A DNA stretch of 10,183 nucleotides. It comes from PFJX01 sp038215555 (GTDB lineage: Bacteria > Pseudomonadota > Gammaproteobacteria > Burkholderiales > Thiobacillaceae). Location of the stretch: positions 1 through 10,183 of the forward strand of contig JBBQQT010000130.1 of the NCBI GenBank assembly GCA_038215555.1, given 5' to 3'. This document shows, one piece after another, positions 1 to 6,188 of this stretch. The notes beneath the pieces are model-generated. The model searched no databases, was not told where the DNA came from, and saw only the letters and a program-made list of their open reading frames with translations. Position 1 is the first letter of the stretch. The number at the start of each line of letters is the position of its first letter. The translations under genes were made by a program, and so were the position numbers.

Positions 1-123
1 ACCATATTCATTACCGATTCGATGGGTTTCTTCATCTTTCTGGGGTTGGCGACGGTGTTGTTGTTATCTTTTCGATGTTTAAACATTTCGGAGTTCCCAT
101 GCCTTTTAAGCCGACTTCCCTGA
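1..123 (+). CDS. mgtE: C-terminal end of a MgtE-type magnesium transporter (partial, cut by left edge)
   Basis: Frame 1 is open from the first base to a TGA at 121-123 and gives 40 residues. The part around TDSMGFFIFLGLATVLLL resembles the last transmembrane helix of MgtE Mg2+ transporters/channels, where a T-D-x-x-G-F-F-x-F-L-G-L-A-T pattern forms the C-terminal, pore-lining end. The family is an inner-membrane Mg2+ channel gated by cytosolic N and CBS domains, none of which lie in the window. After the helix the frame continues for about 18 residues (SFRCLNISEFPC...), longer than the usual abrupt MgtE C-terminus, and overlaps the start of the next gene by 25 bases. The tail may be a genuine extension or the result of a small frameshift near 70-80, since a TAA lies in frame 2 at 80-82. 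The identification rests on one helix only. Confidence 0.62.
   Translation, partial: TIFITDSMGFFIFLGLATVLLLSFRCLNISEFPCLLSRLP
90..93 (+). promoter_or_regulatory. Ribosome binding site (GGAG) choosing the methyltransferase start at 99
   Basis: GGAG lies five bases before the ATG at 99. The earlier in-frame ATG at 75 has no purine-rich stretch before it, so 99 is preferred. The site lies inside the 3' end of the mgtE-like reading frame, which suggests both genes are read from one transcript. Confidence 0.5.
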
Positions 124-971
124 CGCATCGCGTCTGTCCGCTATGTGGGCGAGATAACGTGTCGACACCGCCCGATCCAGTTTATTCGCGCGATATATGG
201 TTGACCAAGCGCTGTGCTGACTGTGGTTTTGTCTATTTGGAGAATCCCCCCCACTATGAAGCTTTCGCCAACGAGTTCGCCTGGGAAAAAACCAGCCAGC
301 TGGAACATGAACGGCGCCGGGCGGAAGAGCCGGTGATCGACTGGCTGAGCCAAGGCGCCCGTTGGTTTCGCAGGCGCGTGCTCAAGCGCAACAAGCTGGT
401 GACGCTGACTGATCGATTTGTCAACCGGGGGCGCCTGCTGGATGTCGGTTGCGGCAAGGGTACCCAATTACTCAATCTGCTCGACGAGCGATTCCAGCCC
501 TACGGCATCGAGATTTCTACCGCCCTCGCGGCCCATGCCGACGCCGTATTCAAGCCCCATGGTGGGCATTGTGTCTGCAACAACGCCATTGACGGGTTGC
601 TCGAATTCGGCCCCGATCTGTTCGATGGCATCCTGATGAAGTCCTATTTGGAACACGAAGTGTCGCCCTTCCCCGTCTGCGAGGGGGCCCTGCATGCCTT
701 GAAACCCGGCGGCGTGCTGATCATCAAGGTGCCGAATTTCTCGTCGTGGAATCGATACGTCAGACGAAAACGCTGGTGTGGATTGCGCTATCCGGACCAC
801 GTCAACTATTTCACCCCGCGGCAACTGGTTGGATTGGTACGCGAGGTCGGTTTCGAGATTGTCCGTTTCAATTTTTTTGATAAGCTGCCTACAAGCGACA
901 ACATGTGGCTTGTGGCGCGAAAGCCCCATGCAGAGTCCGATCAAATGGCGGATGCGTCCGCCGCGAGGTGA
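99..971 (+). CDS. Class I SAM-dependent methyltransferase with N-terminal zinc ribbon
   Basis: A 290-residue soluble protein. Residues 13-43 hold two Cys-x-x-Cys pairs (C13/C16 in CPLCG and C39/C42 in CADCG), a zinc-ribbon layout common at the N-terminus of methyltransferases in sugar and surface-glycan clusters. The Rossmann motif I is LLDVGCGKG at 113-121. The later stretches LKPGGVLIIKVPN and YPDHVNYFTPRQL are typical of the Methyltransf_11/23 group. The expected reaction is methyl transfer from S-adenosylmethionine to a small molecule or sugar intermediate in the cytosol; the acceptor cannot be read from sequence. I chose the ATG at 99 because GGAG precedes it; the ATG at 75 would add eight residues. 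It follows the mgtE end on the same strand and faces the minus-strand glycan operon, so it is not part of that operon. It may be the border gene of another surface-glycan block. Confidence 0.85.
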   Translation: MPFKPTSLTHRVCPLCGRDNVSTPPDPVYSRDIWLTKRCADCGFVYLENPPHYEAFANEFAWEKTSQLEHERRRAEEPVIDWLSQGARWFRRRVLKRNKLVTLTDRFVNRGRLLDVGCGKGTQLLNLLDERFQPYGIEISTALAAHADAVFKPHGGHCVCNNAIDGLLEFGPDLFDGILMKSYLEHEVSPFPVCEGALHALKPGGVLIIKVPNFSSWNRYVRRKRWCGLRYPDHVNYFTPRQLVGLVREVGFEIVRFNFFDKLPTSDNMWLVARKPHAESDQMADASAAR

Positions 972-997
972 ATCGGGATGGCGGCCGGCAATCGGAG

Positions 998-1017
998 AAC
1001 TGCGCAAAGACGCAGTT
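998..1017. other. Perfect 7-bp inverted repeat (small hairpin) in the convergent gap
   Basis: AACTGCG at 998-1004 and CGCAGTT at 1011-1017 are exact reverse complements around a six-base loop. It sits 27 bases after the methyltransferase stop, between two convergent genes, where a terminator is expected. No T-run follows on either strand, so it is not a classical Rho-independent terminator. It may be a weak or mRNA-stabilising hairpin. Confidence 0.35.
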
Positions 1018-1031
1018 GAGGCGCTGATACC

Positions 1032-1190
1032 ATGATCTGGCTGATCACGGCATTGCTGGCGGTGTGGTTCTCGCACCGCTGTGTCTGGTGCATTGCCAGT
1101 CCCTTCCGGAGTTCCCACAACGATTGGGGTCAGGCATCTTGTTCGAGTGCGAATATCACGTTCATCTTGCGTTGCGAGACTCGACGGTAG
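1032..1190 (+). pseudogene. Possible 5' remnant of a lost membrane-protein gene
   Basis: A 52-codon frame opens with ATG at 1032 after a GAGG at 1018-1021 and begins MIWLITALLAVWF, a typical first transmembrane helix. It then turns into low-quality sequence and stops at TAG 1188-1190, inside the antisense FkbM gene. The opening helix followed by PFRSSH about 25 residues later loosely recalls the N-terminus of WecA/WbpL-type polyprenyl-phosphate sugar-1-phosphate transferases, which have an RSSH segment after the first helix, but the spacing is short and the next conserved stretch is missing. If real, the gene was cut where the minus-strand operon now ends, near 1130. A chance ORF is an equally serious explanation. 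Confidence 0.22.
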
Positions 1191-1981
1191 CCGACTTCAT
1201 CAAGCAGGCCGAACAGATCGCTTTGCCAGCGGTTGACCGAGTTTTCGATGATGATGAAGCCTGGGAACAGCGCGCGGGGTGCTTGACGAAAAAACGGCAT
1301 CAGAATGACATCTTCCATGCCTTCCACATCGATTTTCATGCCATCGACACCGCTTGAGATGCCTTCCTGTTGCAGCAGGTTGTACAGGGGCAGACAAGGG
1401 ACGCGAATGCTGGCGCCGCCAGTGGTGATCAGGCCACTTTCACCTAGGTTGCTGTTCGAGATCGAGAACTCGACTTCACCGGATTGATCGGAAAGGGCCA
1501 CCGGCGCCAACCGTACAACGTTCTGGAAGTCATTCAGGGCCACGTTTTCAAGCAGACGCGCCTGCATCACTGGATTTGCCTCCACAGCCAGGACGGTGCC
1601 GTGTCCACCCAGCGTGGCATAGGCCCGAGCAGCGCTTAGCGTATAGATGCCGGCATTTGCGCCAATGTCGAGAAACACCCCGTTGGAGGTCAAGTGTCGG
1701 GTCAGATAGTCGCGTTCGGCGACATCGCAGAATTGCGGCATGAACAGGAATTTGCGTTCCGAGACGTTGTCGGTCACATGAACGCGCATGCGGAAGCCCT
1801 CCGTGCTGGCGTCGATCGGCAAGCTGCGTCCTTTCAGCACCATGCGCCGCAGCACAAGTGCGAGACGCCGGCCCAGCCAGCCGGGATGCATTGCCTGGGA
1901 TAGTGCGAGCAGGCGCTGCTGCCAGTGCGACAGAGCATAACGGCCGAATTCGGCGGATTTCTCATCGGCGGGTGAGGTCAA
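1130..1981 (-). CDS. FkbM family SAM-dependent methyltransferase (TTG start)
   Basis: A 283-residue protein of the FkbM (Methyltransf_21) family, whose members O-methylate sugars and other secondary-metabolite or glycan acceptors. Visible motifs are FLDIGANAGIYTL at 103-115 (SAM-binding motif I), VEANP at 133-137 (acidic end of strand 2), MKIDVEGMED at 215-224 and FIIIE at 242-246, all in the usual order. The first about 95 residues form a Trp/Arg-rich lead-in without a clear domain. The start is TTG at 1979-1981: GGAG stands seven bases upstream, and the frame has no ATG or GTG back to its stop at 2096-2098. It is the last gene of the minus-strand operon, 123 bases after the amidotransferase, and would methylate a hydroxyl of the same glycan. 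The acceptor sugar is unknown. Confidence 0.88.
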   Translation of the reverse strand: MTSPADEKSAEFGRYALSHWQQRLLALSQAMHPGWLGRRLALVLRRMVLKGRSLPIDASTEGFRMRVHVTDNVSERKFLFMPQFCDVAERDYLTRHLTSNGVFLDIGANAGIYTLSAARAYATLGGHGTVLAVEANPVMQARLLENVALNDFQNVVRLAPVALSDQSGEVEFSISNSNLGESGLITTGGASIRVPCLPLYNLLQQEGISSGVDGMKIDVEGMEDVILMPFFRQAPRALFPGFIIIENSVNRWQSDLFGLLDEVGYRRVSQRKMNVIFALEQDA

Positions 1982-2082
1982 TTGTCTTCTCCAGAATGAA
2001 GGGCACGGCGCGGCGCTTTCAGCATAGGTGTTTGCCTGGCGCTGGTGTCGAGAAGAACGATGTCGCAGATCGGCGGCGTCAT
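1978..2082 (-). CDS. Small ORF (34 aa) between amidotransferase and FkbM genes, possibly a coupling leader
   Basis: The frame starts at ATG 2082 and ends at TGA 1978-1980, overlapping the FkbM start in the arrangement TTGA. The peptide (MTPPICDIVLLDTSARQTPM...) has no motif I recognise, no signal peptide and no membrane helix. A six-codon frame (2079-2099) just downstream of the amidotransferase stop ends in ATGA at its start, so the ribosome could in principle pass through the whole gap without leaving the message. Its own ribosome binding site is poor (AGG two bases before ATG). It may be a coupling leader, the relic of a longer gene, or chance. Confidence 0.22.
   Translation of the reverse strand: MTPPICDIVLLDTSARQTPMLKAPRRALHSGEDN
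1989..1992 (-). promoter_or_regulatory. Ribosome binding site (GGAG) for the FkbM TTG start
   Basis: On the minus strand GGAG stands seven bases before TTG at 1981. It supports this non-ATG start, since no other usable start codon exists upstream in the frame. Confidence 0.5.
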
Positions 2083-2104
2083 GCCTGGTTTTCGTTCATC
2101 GTGC

Positions 2105-3973
2105 TCAACTCGCCAGACCCAGTTCGGCGTCGATGCCGGCGATGCACAGCAGGCGAGGTGTCAGGCTGGAAAGCAGGGTGTGATTTCCGGCATGGGCGCG
2201 GGCGACGAAACGTCGGACATCATAACGCGCGGCCAGGTAGCCGGACGATTCGATCAGGCCAAGAATGGCGTCGCGGTTCTCGCGGATGAACGCCTTGCCG
2301 TTCCAGCGGAAGCCCTGCTTCTGCTGGCGCCATTGTGTCGGTAGTGGAATGAAGGCATCGAACGCTTTGCGCAACGGGTACTTGTTCCATTGCCGGTGAA
2401 ATTTGTCTCGGTAGCTGGTGCCAAGATAGGGCGCGAAGCGGAAGTCGAGCAGCGGACTGCGGTTTTCCACGCTGGCCATCATGGCGTTGCGGTCGTTGTG
2501 CCAGATCCATTCGCCCAGGCGTCCGCCAGGGCCGACGTCGAGGGCGAGGGCGGTGATGAAGTCGCGCGGCGGTGACGCCAGCGGATCGCTCGATTTCGCC
2601 TTCGTCCGATGCAGGCCGAGCAGGCGCGCCGGACCGAACAGGCGTTTGCGTGTGGCGCGTGGGTCGAAATCGATCAGCGCGTTGTGCAGGGCGACGTCAC
2701 GCAGCGCCTGGAAGATCAGGGCGCCAGCGCGCGGTGTGTAGCGCAACACCTCGCTGAGCCAGGTCCAGTCTCCGGTGCTCGCCGCTTCTCGCAGAGCGAT
2801 CGGAAAATACCGCTCCCAGTAGCCACCGAAGAATTCATCGCCGCCAGTGCCGTCCAGTACCACGCGTACATCCTGTTCGGCGACACGTTCGTACATTTCC
2901 GACATGGCCATGGAACTGCCCAGGAACGGAAAGGGTTTTTCCTGGTGGCGGCACATCTTCAGCAGACGGGTGAAGGTGTCGCCGCCATAACCCAGGTTGA
3001 CGACCGTGGCTTCGATACCGAGTTGAGCAGCACATTGTTTGGCATAGTCGGCGTCATCCGAGCGACCGGTCTCGCCGATGAAGCAATGCACCTGATCCTG
3101 CAATCCGCGTGCACACATGGCTGACAGGATCAACGTGCTGTCGATACCGCCGGAAAGCAGAAGGCCCACTTTGCGGTCAGAGACCAGGCGCAGGTCAACC
3201 GCATCTGCGATCAGCGCGGGCAGGTCGGCTTCGCGTGGTGGTGGCCCGGTCAGCGCCTGGTCGATGCTGAAATAGGTAGAGTCGTGCGCCGTCCATGCAT
3301 CGAGGTCGAAGGTCAGCGAGTGGCCGGGCGGGATCTGGCGGATATCGATGAAATGCGTGTCCTCGCCAGCAGCCGGGAACAATGCGCCATGCAGCAGGAA
3401 GCTGTCGACCTGGTCGTCGCGGATGTGCGGCTTGCGGCGGAGATAGAGATGTATCGCCTGGATCGTTGATGAGATGCACAGGCAGTCGTCGTCCAGGTAG
3501 TAGAAGGCCGGTTTCTTGCCATAACGGTCACGCGACGCCAGCACTGTGCGCCGCGCCTCGTCGAGATAGGCGAAGGCCCACATGCCGTTGGCGCGCACCA
3601 GGAAATCGAGACCATGCTGGCGCAAACCATGAAACAGGACCTCGGTGTCGCCGGTGGTGTCGAAATGGTCACCGCCGGCGCGCATCTCGGCGGCCAGTGC
3701 CCGGTAGTTGTAGATCTCGCCGTTGAAAACCAGGCTGGCGCCGGCGCGTTCCAGCGGCTGATGGGAGCGCGCATCGAGATCAAGGATGGAAAGGCGCTGA
3801 TGACCCGAAGCGATATGCACGCTTTCGCGCCCATCACGGATGGGTAGCGGCGCATCATGGAACTTGATACCTGTGTGATCAGGGCCACGATGCTGCATGG
3901 AGGCAAGCGCTGCGACGAAACGGTCGCGTTCGATGGGGCGGTTTCTGGAGAAAACCTGGAAGATGCCACACAT
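2105..3973 (-). CDS. Asparagine-synthase-like glutamine-dependent amidotransferase
   Basis: A 622-residue two-domain enzyme. The N-terminal class II glutaminase begins MCGIFQVF, so Cys2 becomes the catalytic nucleophile after Met removal. RGPDHTGI (29-36) and NGEIYN (84-89) complete that site. The synthase domain carries the ATP pyrophosphatase loop LLLSGGIDST at 271-280 and DGTGGDEFFGGY at 374-385, plus the late ENRSPLLD motif. The family makes an amide from a carboxylate with glutamine and ATP through an acyl-adenylate. In free-living metabolism the substrate is aspartate, but in surface-glycan loci such proteins (for example P. aeruginosa WbpS) are thought to amidate uronic acids or related groups. 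I start at 3973, not at the earlier ATG 4036, because the family needs Cys at position 2 and AGGGAG stands nine bases before it. The start overlaps the ligase stop by one base (TAATG), so translation is coupled. The acceptor is inferred from context only. Confidence 0.9.
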   Translation of the reverse strand: MCGIFQVFSRNRPIERDRFVAALASMQHRGPDHTGIKFHDAPLPIRDGRESVHIASGHQRLSILDLDARSHQPLERAGASLVFNGEIYNYRALAAEMRAGGDHFDTTGDTEVLFHGLRQHGLDFLVRANGMWAFAYLDEARRTVLASRDRYGKKPAFYYLDDDCLCISSTIQAIHLYLRRKPHIRDDQVDSFLLHGALFPAAGEDTHFIDIRQIPPGHSLTFDLDAWTAHDSTYFSIDQALTGPPPREADLPALIADAVDLRLVSDRKVGLLLSGGIDSTLILSAMCARGLQDQVHCFIGETGRSDDADYAKQCAAQLGIEATVVNLGYGGDTFTRLLKMCRHQEKPFPFLGSSMAMSEMYERVAEQDVRVVLDGTGGDEFFGGYWERYFPIALREAASTGDWTWLSEVLRYTPRAGALIFQALRDVALHNALIDFDPRATRKRLFGPARLLGLHRTKAKSSDPLASPPRDFITALALDVGPGGRLGEWIWHNDRNAMMASVENRSPLLDFRFAPYLGTSYRDKFHRQWNKYPLRKAFDAFIPLPTQWRQQKQGFRWNGKAFIRENRDAILGLIESSGYLAARYDVRRFVARAHAGNHTLLSSLTPRLLCIAGIDAELGLAS

Positions 3974-5283
3974 TATTTTTTGCTCCCTGCCGCTAACATG
4001 CCGCACAACAGCAGCAACAGGATTGGGAACCACCAACCGATGAACAAGCCGTGGTTTGAATTCAGCGGGAACAAGGCAATGAACAGGGCATAGGCATAAG
4101 GCGACGCTTGTTCCTTTTGCTGTGGCGCCAGACCCCGGTACCAGCGATAGCCGATGGCGATGGCGAGAAAGAGGCCGATCAGGCCGATGACGCCTGTCTC
4201 GGCGGCTGCAGCTACGTATAGCTGATGGGCATGTTGCACACCGAACTGATAACTGCCGCCACTGCGGAACGGGTCTTCGGGGCGTGAGGAATAGTGGTCG
4301 TACATGTTGTCGAAAGCGCCTGCGCCAACGCCGACCCAGGGACGATCACTCAGCATGTTCCAGGCTGTTTCCCAGATTGTCAGGCGGCCGCTGAGGATCA
4401 GGTCGAATTGTTGAAACGTTGAAAATTTTGGCGTGGCCAGTTCCGGCTCGACGGGCTGCGGATTTTCAGGTGGGGCGATGTCCGGCTGGCCGAAAGCGGC
4501 TTGGCCGGGCATGGTCAGCGGGGCATAGCCGCGTTCGACCATGCGTTCCTTCAGCGGCGGAGAAAGCAAGGTGACGGCGACGAGCACCGTTGGAGCCAGT
4601 GTTGCCAGGGCGATGCGCTGCGGCCAGGTGGGTAATCGCAGGAACAAACCGGCTCCGGCCAGTCCCGCATAGACCAGGCTGCTGCGAGAGCCGCCCAGTC
4701 CGATGATGAAAATAGCCAAGAGTATGGCGCCGATCACCTGGCGCGGATATTGACGGACCCAAGGCCAGAGCATGACCGGTAACATGACGCCGGTGATGTA
4801 GCCGAGCCGCTGGTTGTCGCCGAAAGGGCCAAAAATACGGCCATCGGCACCCAAGCCGAAGCCGAACAGGTCGCTGCCATGGAAGCGCTGGATCAAACCG
4901 TCGACGGCCCAGAAAGCCAGGGTCAGGGCGATGCCGATCGATAACTTCAGTGGCGGACGCGTGCTGAGGCCGAAAATAATCGCCAGGCCGGCCCAGAAGT
5001 GCAGGACGAGGACCACTGCGATCAGCAGACTTTCGTCGACTGCCAGCGAAAAAGGTGTCGTCATCAGGATCGGGATCAGCAGCGAAAGGAAGATCGCGCC
5101 CAGCACGCGTGCGCCAGGCAGGGTGTTGATCAGATTGCGGTCCTTCAAATGCAGCCAGAAGCCGATGAGCAACAGCAGCATGCTCGGAATGCGCTGCTCG
5201 CCGAAGAACGGCGCCCAGAAAACGAGCATGAAGCTTACCCACCAGGCAAGCGTCTTGAGGGTGCGTTGAGAAGCTTCAGCCAT
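3973..5283 (-). CDS. O-antigen ligase / Wzy-type polymerase (WaaL-like, Wzy_C domain)
   Basis: A 436-residue integral membrane protein with about ten to twelve hydrophobic segments, the size and profile of WaaL/Wzy proteins. Family signs are FGPFGDNQRLGYI (151-163), GSRSSLVYAGLAG (198-210), SGRLTIWETAWNML followed by DRPWVGVGAGAF (298-323) in the long periplasmic loop, and VQHAHQLYVAAAAETGVIGL (349-368) with the histidines where the ligase has its essential His. WaaL transfers undecaprenyl-diphosphate-linked glycan to lipid A-core at the periplasmic face of the inner membrane. A Wzy polymerase has the same fold and cannot be excluded, but the single copy beside core-type glycosyltransferases favours a ligase. 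Residues about 258-287 form a Pro/Glu-rich stretch in the periplasmic loop. The start overlaps the deacetylase stop by eight bases and the stop overlaps the amidotransferase start by one, placing it mid-operon. Confidence 0.88.
   Translation of the reverse strand: MAEASQRTLKTLAWWVSFMLVFWAPFFGEQRIPSMLLLLIGFWLHLKDRNLINTLPGARVLGAIFLSLLIPILMTTPFSLAVDESLLIAVVLVLHFWAGLAIIFGLSTRPPLKLSIGIALTLAFWAVDGLIQRFHGSDLFGFGLGADGRIFGPFGDNQRLGYITGVMLPVMLWPWVRQYPRQVIGAILLAIFIIGLGGSRSSLVYAGLAGAGLFLRLPTWPQRIALATLAPTVLVAVTLLSPPLKERMVERGYAPLTMPGQAAFGQPDIAPPENPQPVEPELATPKFSTFQQFDLILSGRLTIWETAWNMLSDRPWVGVGAGAFDNMYDHYSSRPEDPFRSGGSYQFGVQHAHQLYVAAAAETGVIGLIGLFLAIAIGYRWYRGLAPQQKEQASPYAYALFIALFPLNSNHGLFIGWWFPILLLLLCGMLAAGSKK
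3983..3988 (-). promoter_or_regulatory. Ribosome binding site (AGGGAG) choosing the amidotransferase start
   Basis: AGGGAG on the minus strand lies nine bases before ATG at 3973 and inside the end of the ligase gene. It favours the start that yields an N-terminal Met-Cys-Gly-Ile over the upstream ATG at 4036. Confidence 0.55.
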
Positions 5284-6112
5284 GCAAGCTGCGCCGGCCG
5301 GTGCGCATCCGCAGACGGAAGGCGAACATGCCTTCTGTGCCGCTTACCTTGACCCGCGGCCAGTGCATGGGGTCGTCCTGCTCGGGTGAAACGATGCTCG
5401 GTTCAGTGGTCACCGCAGTGGTATAGCCGCAATCGCGCAGCAGTTGCGGATCTTTGGCGGTGAACAGGCCGAATGGGTAGCAAAAGCTGTGGACCGGGAC
5501 GCCGAACAGCGTTTCCAGCCGGGTTCTCGATTCGCAGAGTTCGATCTGTCTGCGTCTGTCGTCGATCTTGGTCAAGTCGGCGTGGGTCATGCTGTGTGCG
5601 CCGAGTTCGACGCGCCCGGAGGCGATCATTTCTCTCACTTCATCGTCGTTCAGACGTGTCTCGCCGGACAGATCGCTGCCCGCGCGCGCTGCCTTGCGCT
5701 GGGCTGGCCAATCGGGAGCGGCATCACGGTCGGCCACCAGGTACAGCGTCATGCAGGCATCGTGGCGCTTGAGGATGGGCAGGGCCTGGAGCAGATTGTC
5801 GCGGTAACCATCATCAAATGTGATGGCGACGGTCTTGTCGCCGCGGGGCTTGTTCGCCAGTTGGGAAACCGTGACAAAACGCCAGCCGTTGCGGCGCAAC
5901 CAGACTACTTGCTGCTCGAACAGGCCCGGCGCGACCCGCAGCTTGTTGTATCGAGAGCCTGCGATTGCTTCGCGCACCATGTGGTACATCAGGATACGCG
6001 GGTGATCCAGAGGGATGCCTCGACGCCACCAGGCATAGCGGAAAGATATCCAGACGAAAACCAGCCCCGCGAGGAGGGCGGCCGCCCCGAGCAGTTCGAC
6101 GCTGAGGTTCAT
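5276..6112 (-). CDS. Membrane-anchored polysaccharide deacetylase (NodB/CE4 family)
   Basis: A 278-residue protein. Residues 6-24 form one hydrophobic helix followed by RYAWWRR; the rest is a NodB-homology domain. PRILMYHMV (38-46) opens the domain. TFDDG (98-102) gives the catalytic base and metal Asp, HSMTH (173-177) gives the two metal-binding histidines, and FCYPFG (210-215) is motif 3. CE4 enzymes remove N- or O-acetyl groups from sugars with a divalent metal. The positive charges lie after the helix, so the positive-inside rule would put the catalytic domain in the cytoplasm, acting on lipid-linked precursor; this is inference. GGAG stands nine bases before the ATG. The gene lies 76 bases after ELM1 protein A and overlaps the ligase by eight bases. 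It would expose a free amine or hydroxyl on the glycan before ligation. Confidence 0.9.
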   Translation of the reverse strand: MNLSVELLGAAALLAGLVFVWISFRYAWWRRGIPLDHPRILMYHMVREAIAGSRYNKLRVAPGLFEQQVVWLRRNGWRFVTVSQLANKPRGDKTVAITFDDGYRDNLLQALPILKRHDACMTLYLVADRDAAPDWPAQRKAARAGSDLSGETRLNDDEVREMIASGRVELGAHSMTHADLTKIDDRRRQIELCESRTRLETLFGVPVHSFCYPFGLFTAKDPQLLRDCGYTTAVTTEPSIVSPEQDDPMHWPRVKVSGTEGMFAFRLRMRTGRRSLHG

Positions 6113-6168
6113 GCCGGTGGTCTCCGCGTGTCGCGGTGGCTTGTCTCCATGAATGGCGTGAGGCGCAT
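6109..6168 (-). other. Mini-ORF (19 aa) whose stop overlaps the deacetylase start (ATGA)
   Basis: In the 76-base gap after ELM1 protein A a frame opens at ATG 6168 and ends at TGA 6109-6111, overlapping the deacetylase ATG as ATGA. The peptide (MRLTPFMETSHRDTRRPPA) is basic and matches nothing I recognise. It may act as a coupling leader; chance is possible. Confidence 0.2.
6122..6125 (-). promoter_or_regulatory. Ribosome binding site (GGAG) for the deacetylase
   Basis: GGAG on the minus strand stands nine bases before ATG at 6112 and supports that start, which also leaves a complete N-terminal membrane helix. Confidence 0.45.
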
Positions 6169-6188
6169 CGTACGGTCTTGGTTTGTTA

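Noticed and set aside
1059..1079. GCGGTG/CACCGC inverted repeat as an operon terminator
   Set aside because: The stem is only six pairs with a nine-base loop and no T-run on either strand.
468..1118. 216-codon minus-strand ORF opposite the methyltransferase
   Set aside because: It lies antisense to a gene with clear zinc-ribbon and SAM motifs, and its translation shows no recognisable domain. It is a shadow frame of high-GC DNA.
3974..4036. Upstream ATG (4036) as start of the amidotransferase
   Set aside because: It would add 21 residues before the catalytic Cys, which must follow the initiator Met in class II glutaminases. The ATG at 3973 has a good AGGGAG site.
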